Shown: positions 49,026 through 61,446 of the stretch, in pieces
How the letters are laid out: every line of letters begins with the position of its first letter
Numbering within the stretch: position 1 is the first letter of the stretch
Assembly: GCA_946800325.1 (NCBI GenBank)
Contig: OX326956.1
Coordinates: forward strand, 39,491,052 to 39,555,051
Direction of reading: 5' to 3'
Length of the DNA: 64,000 nt
Origin: Luzula sylvatica
Taxonomy: Eukaryota > Streptophyta > Magnoliopsida > Poales > Juncaceae
The notes under the pieces: model-generated
The model's input: only the letters and a program-made list of their open reading frames with translations
What the model was told of the DNA's origin: nothing
Database searches by the model: none
Translations under genes and position numbers: made by a program

Positions 49026-52000
49026 ATAGCTTAGTTGCAAAAATGTGATTCGTTCTATTTAAAACCTGAAAAATGGGCCTTCAAGCTTTTTTTCATACTC
49101 TGATTAATTTTTTTTTTCTATTTATACGAAAAATTGTATCCTTTTCCTCTCAATAGAATATTTGAGGAAAAGTATACATTATCACGATTTTTATCTAAAA
49201 GCTAATGGGGACTTTGGAATAAAAATATTATGGATATAAAAACGTGAAGCATAATTTCTTGAATTGGATTAAAATCTTACCATATTTCAAAGTATAAATA
49301 TCTATGGATAAGGATACTAAAATGGATCTCTAATCGTAACTAGATCTTCCATTTTTATTTTTGTATTTGAATAGATAGAAAATAGGGATAATTTCGTGTA
49401 TATCCCTTCAAAAGAACACAATATCAAATTTGTCCCTTTAAAATTGTCAATATAAAAAATAACCCTCTATTATTCAACTTCTATCATATTTGTCCAATAT
49501 TAACTTCACCGTGAAATTTAATAGATGTGCTTGTAAAATGACTATTCTACCCCTCCAATTTGTTTTCAAATAGATATGTTGGTGTGTTTAGTAATGGAGG
49601 ATAAAGGACTTGTAGTATGGAATGAATGTTTAGGTTGGTATTGGGGAGTTCAATTCTAAAGATTATTCGGTACGTATGGAATGTGTTGTGAATTGTGATT
49701 GAAGAATATTGATGTTTTAAATATAAATCAATGTGAATTTATATCAATGTGAATTTTTATCAATTGTTTTAAATAAAAATCAATGTGAATTTCCCTGGAA
49801 TTGAGAAACTGGAAAATAGATCATGGAAAACCTGGAAATCAGAATTGGATTATTTTTTCCTGGTTTCTTAGGAAGTTAGATTCCCTGAATTTTAAGTAAG
49901 GTTTAATCTTTCTATTAGGGATTAAGTGATAGTTGTTTAGGTTTCTTTTAGGTTTAATACATGCAACTAGTTAAGAAAGTATTTAGGATTAGTGTTTTTT
50001 AGTTAGTGTAGGACATATACCTTCTATTGTTGCATGTTTTTGTAAAAACTTTATAATATTAATATAACTAAATAATAGAAGTAGGAATTAAGAGCCTATT
50101 CTATTTTTCTCAACAAAAAATATATATATAAATCAATGTAATTATTTGATCACTTTTGACTTTCTATAATGTTGAAAATACATAACAAAACAAGATACTA
50201 AAATTCATATTAAATTGTAAAATTAACACGACAACAAATTAATAAAAAATTGATACTTGTACAATTAGCATCCAAAAAATAAAATTATTATTGTTATATT
50301 TACTATATAATTACGTATTATTGTCCAAGTTGTGATTTTTTTTTTTTTAAGAATCATAAATCCATATGCATTTGTACAGGTTGTTGAAATTAACCAAAAA
50401 AGAAGAAGGAAAACTTGGCTTATAAAAGATTCAATCATATTCTCCATTGTAAATCAAGTCACGAAGGTTTTCAGGAAAATAAGTGCTAATTTCATTGTAA
50501 AATTTATAAAGGATGGGTTGTATTTCCTGGTTTGTTGGGTGAGTTTTGAGTATTAAGGAAAATTAAGGTTAATTAATCCTTTTAGAGGTTGTTATGAATT
50601 CATTTAATTAATGAAAAATGTTAGATGTGGGACCACCGAGCTCACTCTAATTTTCTCAAGAAAAGTAATTTATAATTTTTTAGGCTTTATCTTGAGAGAG
50701 AGAGAGAGAGAGAGAGGATAATTTATAAAGAGCTTTTTGCTCTTCGTGATCAGGAGAGAAGCAAAGCAAGCAAAATCAAATGGATTCGTGTTTGCTTCAA
50801 ATGATTAGATTGGAGCAAGTTGAAGAGAAAATTAGATATGAGGGGTAGATTGATCAATACATTTATGTTTAATTATTTGATTAAAGTTAAAACTCTTAAT
50901 CATAGTTAGTTGTAACGGTGTGATCAAATTTAATATTTAAATGTTTTGAATAGATAAATTTGATAAGGTTTTGATTTTAGAAGGATAAATCTGATATTAT
51001 TCATTTTAGAGGACAATTTGATATTTTCATCTTCAAAGTCATACTTGAAATTTTCCCTATTACCAATTACCAATAACCTCTAAAAAAAAAATAACGTCTA
51101 AAGAAATAATAATATTACGTAATATACAAATCTAAAAATATTAACATGTACCGCTCCAACGTGGCCCCAATAATATTTTCAATTGGACTATATTTAATAC
51201 TAGTTTATCGTAAACAAGTCTAAAGAAATAGTCGCATCATAATATTCAATTTATCATTGGACTGGTGTAGGGTGAACCGATGCTATCTGAACTTCTGACC
51301 AAGAGTTGAAAGGGAAGACAATCGCCCTTGACGGGGATATCTCCGATCTCCTCCAGATCTTACGTCGCTGATGGTGGAGATTCGAGTTTTCGATGATGAT
51401 GTTGCTTCTGGATCGTCTCAAGAAACGATTTGATGAGTCTAATAATGGTGAAGAGGCTTTTTGAGCGGATTTTTTCTCACGAAGAAGCTTGTTTGTGGTT
51501 TGATTTTTGATTTATTTTTATGGAAAAATCGGTTTTGGCGAGCTGAAATTGGTCTTCTGTGGATTTTCCCATTGAAATTGAATTATAAGATGAAATGAAC
51601 TGTTTTGAAAAGTTTATTTCACAAATCCACTCGGAAGTACAAATTGACACACATTGAGTTCATTTTTACATGGTTTAACTGCTCATGCATACGATTTCCA
51701 GTTTTTCTTTTACATGGATTTTATAGCAATCCCAATTGTGATGAAAATGAAACAGATGAACGACCAAGCAAAAAAAGAGGAAATAATTAGCCCTGAGTGT
51801 CGTAATAATTATTAATGGTGTATTCAATCTAAAAAGTATGAGAATTTGATGCAACAGTTTGTCCTCAAATATTTAATTTATTTCTTGGAGATTGTACCTA
51901 TACATAATATTCTTTTTCTTCTATTTTATGTAATCAATTTTATCTCTGTTCAACCTAGAAAAGTATGTTTTCAAATTTTCAAGTGAACTGGAAGAATGTT

Positions 52001-52378
52001 CAATTTGACTCGATTAGCGATTAAAAATAAGTCAATTTCGCCTAATTATAAATGCAAATGTAACTCAATTTTGCCTAAATTAAGCTCGATATCCTGATTG
52101 TGCAAATTGATTTTGTAATAGCTGAACGGAATTCTCATTTTTAGTGCAGAAAAATACGAAAAAATCGGCATTGTACTAATGTGAATCAAGGTAAAAAAAA
52201 TTCTATCTTTCTTTATTCATACGTTTGAAATTTGTTTTTAATTATTTAGTTTTCCTGTGTTCTATTTGGTTATATATATTCACGAATTCATAAGAGCATC
52301 ATCCTTACCAATCCATTAAAATATGAGTTTATTTTAGTCCAACTAATTTGTTATTACATCAATTTACTATTTTAGTCC
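49026..52378. other. gene-free stretch with a retroelement tail and a (GA)n run
   Basis: At about 49860-50116 are TTTAGGATTAG and GTTTAGGTTTCTTTTAGG words, then GAAGTAGGAATTAAGAGCCT and ATTCTATTTTTCTCAACA, related to 12.56 and 39.65 kb. A (GA)n run lies at 50693-50716. The less AT-rich 51240-51460 has a short frame starting MVEIRVFDDDVASGSS that stops after 20 codons; it could be a decayed first exon. No supported gene. Confidence 0.4.
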
Positions 52379-55300
52379 TTACGAAAACTATCTTTTAGCA
52401 GCAGTTATTGTTATCGGCACGAAAACTGTCTTTTGGCAGCAGTTATTGTTATCGGCACGAAAACTGTCTTTTGGCAGCAGTTAATGTAATCGGCAAGAAA
52501 ATTGTCTTTTGGCAGCAGTTATTGTTATCGGCACGAAAACTGTCTTTTGGCAACAGTTAATGTAATCGGCAAGAAATCTGTCTTTTGGCAGCAGTTAGTG
52601 TAATCGGCACGAAAACTGTCTTTTGGCAGCAGTTAATGTAATCGGCACGAAAATTGTCTTTTGGCAGCATTTATTGTTATCGGCACGAAAACTGTCTTTT
52701 GGCAGCAGTTAATGTAATCGGCACGAAATCTGTCTTTTTGCGGCAGTTAGTGTAATCGGCACGAAAACTGTCTTTTGGCAGCAGTTAATGTAATCGACAC
52801 GAAAATTGTCTTTTGGCAGCCGTTATTGTTATCGGCACGAAAACTGTCTTTTGGCAGCAGTTAATGTAATCGGCAAGAAATCTGTCTTTTTGCAGCAGTT
52901 AGTGTAATCGGCACGAAAACTGTCTTTTGGCAGCAGTTAATGTAATCGGCACGAAAATTGTCTTTTGGCAGCAGTCATTGTAATCGGCACGAAAACTGTC
53001 TTTTGGCAGCCCTTAATGTAATCGGCAAGAAATCTGTCTTTTGGCAGCAGTTAGTGTAATCGGCAAGAAAACTGTCTTTTGGCAGCAGTTAATGTAATCG
53101 GCACGAATATTGTCTTTTGGCAGCAGTTATTGTAATCGGCACGAAAACTGTCTTTTGGCAACAGTTATTGTTATCGGCACGAAAACTGTCTTTTGGCAGC
53201 AGTTAATGTAATCGGCACGAAAACTGTCTTTTGGCAGCAGTTAGTGTAATCGGCACGAAAACTGTCTTTTGGCAGCAGTTAATGTAATCGGCACGAAAAT
53301 TGTCTTTTGGCAGCAGTTATTGTTATCGGCACGAAAACTGTCTTTTGGCAGCCCTTAATGTAATCGGCATGAAATATGTCTTTTGGCAGCAGTTAGTGTA
53401 ATCGGCACGAAAACTGTCTTCTGGCAGCAGTTAATGTAATCGGCACGAAAACTGTCTTTTGGCAGCGGTTAATGTAATCGGCACGGAAACTGTCTTTTGG
53501 CATCCCTTAATGTAATCGGCAAGAAATATGTCTTTTGGCAGCAGTTAGTGTAATCGGCACGAAAACTGTCTTTTGGCAGCAGTTAATGTAATCGGCATGA
53601 AAACTGTCTTTTGGCAGCGGTTAATGTAATCGGCAAGAAAATTGTCTTTTGGCAGCAGTTAATGTAATCGGCAAGAAATCTGTCTTTTGGCAGCAGTTAG
53701 TGTAATCGGCACGAAAACTGTCTTTTGGCAGCAGTTAATGTAATCGGCACGAAAATTGTCTTTTGGCAGCATTTATTGTTATCGGCACGAAAACTGTCTT
53801 TTGGCAGCAGTTAATGTAATCGGCACGAAATCTGTCTTTTTGCGGCAGTTAGTGTAATCGGCACGAAAACTGTCTTTTGGCAGCAGTTAATGTAATCGAC
53901 ACGAAAATTGTCTTTTGGCAGCCGTTATTGTTATCGGCACGAAAACTGTCTTTTGGCAGCAGTTAATGTAATCGGCAAGAAATCTGTCTTTTTGCAGCAG
54001 TTAGTGTAATCGGCACGAAAACTGTCTTTTGGCAGCAGTTATTGTTATCGGCACGAAAACTGTCTTTTGGCAACAGTTAATGTAATCGGCAAGAAATCTG
54101 TCTTTTGGCAGCAGTTAGTGTAATCGGCACGAAAACTGTCTTTTGGCAGCAGTTAATGTAATCGGCACGAAAATTGTCTTTTGGCAGCATTTATTGTTAT
54201 CGGCACGAAAACTGTCTTTTGGCAGCAGTTAATGTAATCGGCACGAAATCTGTCTTTTTGCGGCAGTTAGTGTAATCGGCACGAAAACTGTCTTTTGGCA
54301 GCAGTTAATGTAATCGACACGAAAATTGTCTTTTGGCAGCCGTTATTGTTATCGGCACGAAAACTGTCTTTTGGCAGCAGTTAATGTAATCGGCAAGAAA
54401 TCTGTCTTTTTGCAGCAGTTAGTGTAATCGGCACGAAAACTGTCTTTTGGCAGCAGTTAATGTAATCGGCACGAAAATTGTCTTTTGGCAGCAGTCATTG
54501 TAATCGGCACGAAAACTGTCTTTTGGCAGCCCTTAATGTAATCGGCAAGAAATCTGTCTTTTGGCAGCAGTTAGTGTAATCGGCAAGAAAACTGTCTTTT
54601 GGCAGCAGTTAATGTAATCGGCACGAATATTGTCTTTTGGCAGCACTTATTGTAATCGGCACGAAAACTGTCTTTTGGCAACAGTTATTGTTATCGGCAC
54701 GAAAACTGTCTTTTGGCAGCAGTTAATGTAATCGGCACGAAAACTGTCTTTTGGCAGCAGTTAGTGTAATCGGCACGAAAACTGTCTTTTGGCAGCAGTT
54801 AATGTAATCGGCACGAAAATTGTCTTTTGGCAGCAGTTATTGTTATCGGCACGAAAACTGTCTTTTGGCAGCCCTTAATGTAATCGGCATGAAATATGTC
54901 TTTTGGCAGCAGTTAGTGTAATCGGCACGAAAACTGTCTTCTGGCAGCAGTTAATGTAATCGGCACGAAAACTGTCTTTTGGCAGCGGTTAATGTAATCG
55001 GCACGGAAACTGTCTTTTGGCATCCCTTAATGTAATCGGCAAGAAATATGTCTTTTGGCAGCAGTTAGTGTAATCGGCACGAAAACTGTCTTTTGGCAGC
55101 AGTTAATGTAATCGGCATGAAAACTGTCTTTTGGCAGCGGTTAATGTAATCGGCAAGAAAATTGTCTTTTGGCAGCAGTTAATGTAATCGGCACGAAAAT
55201 TGTCTTTTGGCAGAAGTTATTGTTATCGGCACGAAAACTGTCTTTTGGCAGCAGTTAATGTAATCGGCAAGAAATCTGTCTTTTTGCAGCAGTTAGTGTA

Positions 55301-57535
55301 ATCGGCACGAAAACTGTCTTTTGGCAGCAGTTAATGTAATCGGCACGAAAATTGTCTTTTGGCAGCCGTTATTGTTATCGGCACGAAAACTGTCTTTTGG
55401 CAGCAGTTAATGTAATCGGCAAGAAATCTGTCTTTTTGCAGCAGTTAGTGTAATCGGCACGAAAACTGTCTTTTGGCAGCAGTTAATGTAATCGGCACGA
55501 AAACTGTCTTTTGGCAGCAGTTATTGTAATCCGCACGAAAACTGTCTTTTGGCAGCCCTTAATGTAATCGGCAAGAAATCTGTCTTTTGGCAGCAGTTAG
55601 TGTAATCGGCAAGAAAACTGTCTTTTGGCAGCAGTTAATGTAATCGGCACGAATATTGTCTTTTGGCAGCAGTTATTGTAATCGGCACGAAAACTGTCTT
55701 TTGGCAACAGTTATTGTTATCGGCACGAAAACTGTCTTTTGGCAGCAGTTAATGTAATCGGCACGAAAACTGTCTTTTGGCAGCAGTTAGTGTAATCGGC
55801 ACGAAAACTGTCTTTTGGCAGCAGTTAATGTAATCGGCACGAAAATTGTCTTTTGGCAGCAGTTATTGTTATCGGCATGAAAACTGTCTTTTGGCAGCCC
55901 TTAATGTAATCGGCATGAAATATGTCTTTTGGCAGCAGTTAGTGTAATCGGCACGAAAACTGTCTTCTGGCAGCAGTTAATGTAATCGGCACGAAAACTG
56001 TCTTTTGGCAGCGGTTAATGTAATCGGCACGGAAACTGTCTTTTGGCATCCCTTAATGTAATCGGCAAGAAATATGTCTTTTGGCAGCAGTTAGTGTAAT
56101 CGGCACGAAAACTGTCTTTTGGCAGCAGTTAATGTAATCGGCATGAAAACTGTCTTTTGGCAGCGGTTAATGTAATCGGCACGGAAACTGTCATTTGGCA
56201 GCAGTTAATGTAATCGGGGCAAAAACCGTCTTTTGGGAACTGTTAATGTAATAAGCACGAAAACTGTCTTTTGGCAGCTGTTAATGTAATCGGCACGAAA
56301 ACTCTTTTTTGGCAGCAGTTAATGTAATCGGCAAGAAAACTGTCTTTTGACAGCACTTAGGGGCCGTTTGGTTCGTGCTTTGGAGAATGCCTTGGCATGA
56401 AGTATGCCAAGGAATCTCATGCCAAGACATATCATTACATGGCATACTATAATACCTTGTTTGGTTGTTACACTTATTTATTCCATGGCATAATAAAAAA
56501 AATATAAAAATGAGTTTATTTATAGAAACCTTGAACAATTTATTTTTGGAAATTAAATTAAAATGTATTCCCTCCTCATGGGAATAGAGAAAAGCCACCA
56601 ATTTTGGTGGTAATCATATTCCCATCAATTATGCCCTAGGGAATGGAGTATGACATTACTTTATTACCGAGCGCAAACCAAACATGGGAATGGAATCCAA
56701 GATTGAGTATGCCAAGGCATTCTGATAGTAAAGCTCCAACCAAACGTCCCCTTAAAGTAATAGACACGAAACTGTCTTTTGGCAGCGGTTAATGTAATCG
56801 GCACAAAAACTATGTTTTTAGCAGCTGTTAATGGAGTAGGCAGGAAAACTGTCTTTTGGCAGCAGTTAATGTAATCGGCAAGAAAACTGTCTTTTGGCAG
56901 CCGTTAATGCAATCGGCACGAAAATTGTCTTATGGCAGCAGTTAATATAATCGGCACAAAAACTATTATTTTTGGCAGCAGTTAATGTAGTCGGCAGGAA
57001 AACTGTCTTTTTGCAGCAGTTAATGTAATCGGTAAGAAAACTGTCTTTTGGCAGCAGTTAATGTAATCGGCACGAGAACAATCTTTTGGTAGCTGTTAAT
57101 GCACTCGGCACGAAAACTATTTTTTGGCAGCAATTAATTTAATCGGCACGAATACTGTGTTTTGGCAGCAGTTAATGTTATCGACACGAACACTCTCTTT
57201 TGGCAGCAGTTAATGTGGTCGGCACGAAAACTGCCTTTTGGCAGCATTTATTTTAATCGGTATGAAAACTGTCTTTTGGCAGCTGTTAATGTAATCGGCA
57301 CGGAAATGTTTGTTCCGCTAACTATATTTTGGCAGCGGTTACTTTAATTGGCACGAAAACATTCTTTTGGCAGCCATTACAATTATACTCTTAAATTTCT
57401 TTTGGCAGGGGTTACTTTTAATCGGCACGAAAACTTTCTATTGACATCAGTAAATTTTGTCGTCAAGAAAACTACCTTTCGGCAGCTGTTACTTCTATCG
57501 GCACGAAAATTTTCTTTTGACGGTGGTTAACTGTT
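52379..57535. repeat. 38-bp minisatellite array with higher-order repeats
   Basis: Consensus unit: CGGCACGAAAACTGTCTTTT then GGCAGCAGTTAATGTAAT, 38 bp. Excluding the MITE at 56360-56751 there are about 125 units. From 52.4 to about 56.2 kb the register is perfect, with variation only by substitution; after about 56.2 kb units diverge and show indels. Rare variants mark larger duplications: CTTCTGGCAGCAG occurs at 53418, 54938 and 55964, that is 1520 bp (40 units) and 1026 bp (27 units) apart. GGCATCCCTTAATG and TTTTTGCGGCAG also recur in blocks. The unit length is not a multiple of three, so no long frame exists. Unequal exchange explains the block structure. Confidence 0.95.
56357..56754. 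mobile_element. Tourist-type (PIF/Harbinger) MITE inside the minisatellite
   Basis: The 392-bp element (56360-56751) starts GGGGCCGTTTGGTT and ends AACCAAACGTCCCC. It is flanked by the 3-bp duplication TTA (56357-56359 and 56752-56754). Inner ends AATGCCTTGGCATGA and TATGCCAAGGCATT extend the inverted arms. Removing it and one TTA rejoins a 38-bp minisatellite unit. Confidence 0.9.
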
Positions 57536-58298
57536 TCTAAAATAAAAGGGATGAGATCATGAGAGAGATATTCCGTGATTTATTTCTAAAGCATAATAAT
57601 GAAACTGAATGTAGGATTAATTAGGCTTGTAAATCTGAAGCCATTTGGGTAAAGATTGTGTCCAAAAGACAATGGGCAAGAGCATTGTTTTGCCATTTTT
57701 CCCAAAAATAGAAAGTGAAGTTAATGGGCTGTCGTGAGAAGGAAAGAAAGATAAGAGTCACATAATTTCAACGTACCCATTATTCTTCTCCAAAATTATT
57801 TTATTAAATAATAAAACATTATAGTTCTAGACAATCACATTTATCTTAGTTTCCATTTCTTCCGATATTTCATTTTAACCTTAATCAATAATAGTTTTTC
57901 AATTTCAGAAATTAACTGAAGTTATTGAACTAATAAACCAATTTATCCATATAAATTCAGATTCGTTTCTCAAACTTTACTAAATAAACGGATATACGAT
58001 GGAGATGAGAAAATCTTACCACATAAAAAATTTGGGGTTAATCTGACCACATAAAACCGATCCTTCCCTCTTCTCTTACTTAATTGGGGTAAGTTATGTA
58101 TTGAAACAAATTGAAAATAAAAATGATGAATTCGATGATTTTGTGGTTAATGCTCCACTATAATATCCATGACAATAACGGAGTAAGAAGTAAGCATATT
58201 GCTGATTTTGCCGAAAAAGGAAATTATGGTGAGCAGAAAAGCCTTTTTTATTTTTATATTTTCAATCGCAGTAAATTGGGCCCCTAATAATATTCTCA
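57536..58298. other. gene-free stretch
   Basis: Mixed AT-rich DNA between the minisatellite and the Helitron-like terminus. No gene or repeat recognised. Confidence 0.5.
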
Positions 58299-58329
58299 AC
58301 TAGCGCTGCGCCCGCGCAATTGCGCGGGT
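58299..58329 (-). mobile_element. Helitron-like 3' terminus (minus strand)
   Basis: On the minus strand: a perfect hairpin CCCGCGCAATTGCGCGGG (58328-58311), then CGCAGCG, then CTAG|T (58303-58299). This is the strongest of the four Helitron-like ends in the window. The element would extend to higher coordinates, towards the exon-like fragments at 59.1-60.4 kb. Confidence 0.65.
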
Positions 58330-58739
58330 TTGTTTTTTTCACATGAAAATAAGAAAATATCAAAAATACCCTGAAAATGAGTTCGCCAAAATATGGAACA
58401 CATACGACCCCTTACTCGTGTGCATTACCATGCATGGAGGATTGGTCAGCATTTTGATAATAGTTTTATCAACCTCAGAGATCATTGGTCATCATTTTTT
58501 GTTTGCAGGATTCACTCCATTGTTTGATCTGGCTTTAGCTACTTTTTGTTGTAATTTTTATATACTCGTACAACATTATTTGGTCTGTCTTTATCAAACT
58601 TATGTAAGCATTAATGCTGAAAAATACACAAAATATCATAAATATCCCCCACAAAATAAAGTAAGATTTAAAAGATTCAAAAAGAAAAATATGGGAAGTA
58701 TCTTGTCTTGGCCCAAAGAACGGTCGTTTGTGACGTGAG

Positions 58740-59175
58740 AAAGAAATACTCGGTCAGAGTTCATTGATTTTATTTCATTTTGGGTGTTTCGAAAAACCAT
58801 TTCAGGTCCTATCGATGCAAGTGTGGTCATTTAGCCTTCAGAGTTATACCTCTAAATCAAATTAAAAAACAAACTAATGAAAATTACTGAATTAGTGATT
58901 ATTTAAAATAAAATAAAATTGATAATTTAAGAGAATTTGTTTTACCAAGATTTGAGTTTTGATGGCTTGGGCAAATCAAGATTTATTTTCACTATGCTCT
59001 TTCTTACCGTAGAGACAGAGAAACACCTATATACAAAATTAGGGTATAATTATTATTTTTAATTGGAGATTTAGTGAAACTCATAATAATAACATTATGA
59101 AAGAAAAATACCTTGAAAATCCACAACTTTGTGGAACTTAATTGCAATAACGGGAGAAGTATCAGCCATAGACGT
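58740..59175 (-). pseudogene. exon-like gene fragments, possibly captured
   Basis: On the minus strand, 59170-59113 reads MADTSPVIAIKFHKVVDFQ with a donor (CAAG|GTATTT). Further on, 58985-58935 reads KINLDLPKPSKLKSW before a GT. Then 58830-58690 reads MTTLASIGPEMVFRNT and a Ser/Asn-rich continuation. The pieces cannot be joined in one frame without stops, and I recognise no family. Their position upstream of the Helitron-like 3' end, on the same strand, suggests captured or decayed exons. Confidence 0.3.
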
Positions 59176-59988
59176 GGAAGGTTGTGAAATGAAATGTAAG
59201 AGAAGTTAAAAAAAAATCATTGAAGTCAGATAAATTCTTCCAAGAAAAATCAAACCAAAATATGACCCTAAATTAAGTTCTCTGTGTTCTCTGTGAAATT
59301 GTTTCTCTTGACAAATTTGTAGTTAATTGTTTCTCTTGACAAATTAAGAAACAATTAACTACTAAAGTGATTAAATACTTGAATTAGTAGTAAAGAGAAC
59401 CAAAAATGAAAAGAAACAACGAAAAATCAGATAAAAAATAACCGTACTTGTGTTCTCTGTGAGTGATTTGGCAAGGATGATGCGAGATCTGGCCCTCTCG
59501 GTTCATTCGTCTGATTTCACAGAGTCGTGTCTCGATACGTCTTGTGAGTGCTGTGAATTCGTATCATGTGAACCCTCGTGACAACATTAAATTCCCAGTC
59601 ATTTTTAAAAGAAATAAATTTAATTTTAGTAATATATTTGTGTTTCTGATTATAGAAAGTGAAAAGATATGGTAAATTACTATTTTACCCTTCGTATGTT
59701 AGGTTGTGCAAGCGGTACCAGTCCAGAAATTCTTTATATATGGAAGTGAGGGTTGTTTTTGAAAAAATACCTCGGCAAGATTCGCTGAGGCGTTTTGTCA
59801 AGCAGCTAATGTGCAAGGAAGGCGTAGCAATTTCATCCAGGTTTTGTCTAAAGCGAAAGGCCTACACCTTTTCCTTTTTTAAAAATAGTAAAATATCAAA
59901 TTCACTCCTATAATTATAGTTAATTACTTTGTTCGCTAACCTGTTGCATCAGGAATTGAGTAGATATAGAAGTCCAAACATGATTCTT

Positions 59989-60395
59989 TTAATTCGTAAA
60001 ATAACCTTCATGAATAATAGTACTCTCATCCTCATCTGGTCTGCCAGAATCTCCAAAATTGAACTGCTTGGATCTCGACACCTATACATCCAATCTTAAA
60101 AAAGGCTGAACAAAACAAAAAAGTTTGAATTTTGCATCGTTGATGGATATGTATGTTAATTAAAAAATAAGTAACCTTCAAAAGGCAGAATTTTGATTTC
60201 GTCAATCAAGCTTAGAGTCGATTTTAAATGGCACATCAAAAATTCCCAAGTATTGGCATATCTGAGGATCAAAGGCATTAATCTTCCATTCTTCTCTCGC
60301 TTGAATTTGTGCTTCCATTTGCATCCATGATGATACCAATTGAGATGTGCTCGTTCCTCCAGTACCGAGGGGCAAAAAGCGGTCGTTGTTCCCTG
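59989..60395 (-). pseudogene. two-exon gene fragment, unknown family, 5' incomplete
   Basis: Exon 60392-60235 follows an acceptor GATTTCAG and reads NNDRFLPLGTGGTSTSQLVS then SWMQMEAQIQAREEWKINAF and DPQICQYLGIFD. A weak donor (GAT|GTGCCA) and an acceptor ATGTATAG lead in phase to exon 60081-59989, VSRSKQFNFGDSGRPDEDES then TIIHEGYFTN and stop. The acidic C-terminus is closed by a clean stop. No ATG lies in frame before the first exon; the first Met is the one in SWMQM. A telo-box-like AAACCCTAACC is about 90 bases upstream. It could be a captured fragment or a real small gene with an unseen first exon. Family unknown. Confidence 0.45.
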
Positions 60396-60484
60396 AAATC
60401 GCAGGCTGCCCCGGAACCCTAAATCGCCTAATCTTTCGTTGTCACCGTTTGCCTCGAAGAGAAAGAGAGATTCGTCGCGGCTAT

Positions 60485-60495
60485 GGTTAGGGTTT
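60485..60495 (-). promoter_or_regulatory. telo-box-like motif
   Basis: AAACCCTAACC on the minus strand, the telo-box core found in promoters and leaders of many plant housekeeping genes. It lies upstream of the exon-like sequence at 60392 on the same strand. Confidence 0.4.
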
Positions 60496-60887
60496 CGCGT
60501 TTTTCAGAGAGAAATGAGGATAGAGAGGGAGGGGAGGGGGTATGCGCTCTATACCGAGCGGCGCACCTGAATAGGCTCAGTCCACGTGGGCCGCATGTTA
60601 GTTTAGCAGTATTGTACTGTAATCTACGTGAACCGTGTTCATTCTAGTTTTCCTGCAACACAGACCATTCGATCTCATTTAATCCTGATCGAATCGGACG
60701 GCAGATAGCCAGTAAGCGTGGCAGCGTGTAAAGCAAGGAAAAATGGTTGCATTAGGATTCTGTAAAGATTAGTAAGCAAAATGCTCCGTCATTTTAACAA
60801 AACATATTATAGTACTAGTAATTAAATCATAATCTTCTTATCACCTGACAATTACAACTGAGAATAAAAAAAATTGTGGTCTTGATC

Positions 60888-60985
60888 AGATCCGGTCCTA
60901 GGATTTTGGAGGCTTTAGCCGAACCAAAAAAAAACTTTTGAAATCATAAACAATATATTTTTTTTCAAATGAAACTGAGTTTACA
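60888..60985 (+). mobile_element. end of a hAT-like element related to 10.66-11.21 kb
   Basis: CAGATCCGGTCCTAGGATTT, then GGAGGCTTTAGCCGAA, then ACTTTTGAAATCATAAACAA and TTTTTTTTCAAAT parallels the minus-strand end of the hAT element at 11212. The other end was not found. Confidence 0.5.
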
Positions 60986-61446
60986 AAAATACGGTGACTC
61001 AGTTTACAAAAAATTGTGGCGGGCCTGCTGGGTCAAAGCGACGTGACTCGGTTTGGGTTGAAAATTCGAAAAAAAATAGGTTTTTAAAAAATTCCAAGAT
61101 TAATTTGGAATTTTTTTTTTTAAAATCCGATTACACTTTGTTTTAGATAAATACGGTGGGTTAATTAATGCAAGACTTGGGACTGAAAAAAAAAACAAGT
61201 TTTAAAAATCAGTTGAAAATTTCAATTCAAAATTTGATACGTGTCTCGAGATTTCACCATCAGATCCTTGTGTTTCAGTTAATATATTTAATTAACATGA
61301 TAATTAACAATTATTTGAATTCATAAATTTTCAAAATCCGAATTTTTAAAATCAGTTCCCGATTAGTTTTGAAATATTTTCAAAATTCAAATTTTTTCGA
61401 ATTTTCAGTTCGGATTGGGTCACATGACAGGTCCAAAAAAAATCCT
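60986..61446. other. gene-free AT-rich stretch
   Basis: Poly-A/T-rich DNA with AAATTCGAA-like words. Nothing recognised. Confidence 0.5.

Noticed and set aside
56281..57530. Frames of 60-106 codons in and around the minisatellite
   Set aside because: The 38-bp unit shifts frame every repeat; the frames are fortuitous and partly lie in the MITE.
58343..58738. 131-codon plus-strand frame next to the Helitron-like terminus
   Set aside because: No family resemblance, starts in the terminal hairpin region and is AT-driven; exon-like pieces there are on the minus strand. Kept only as a curiosity.
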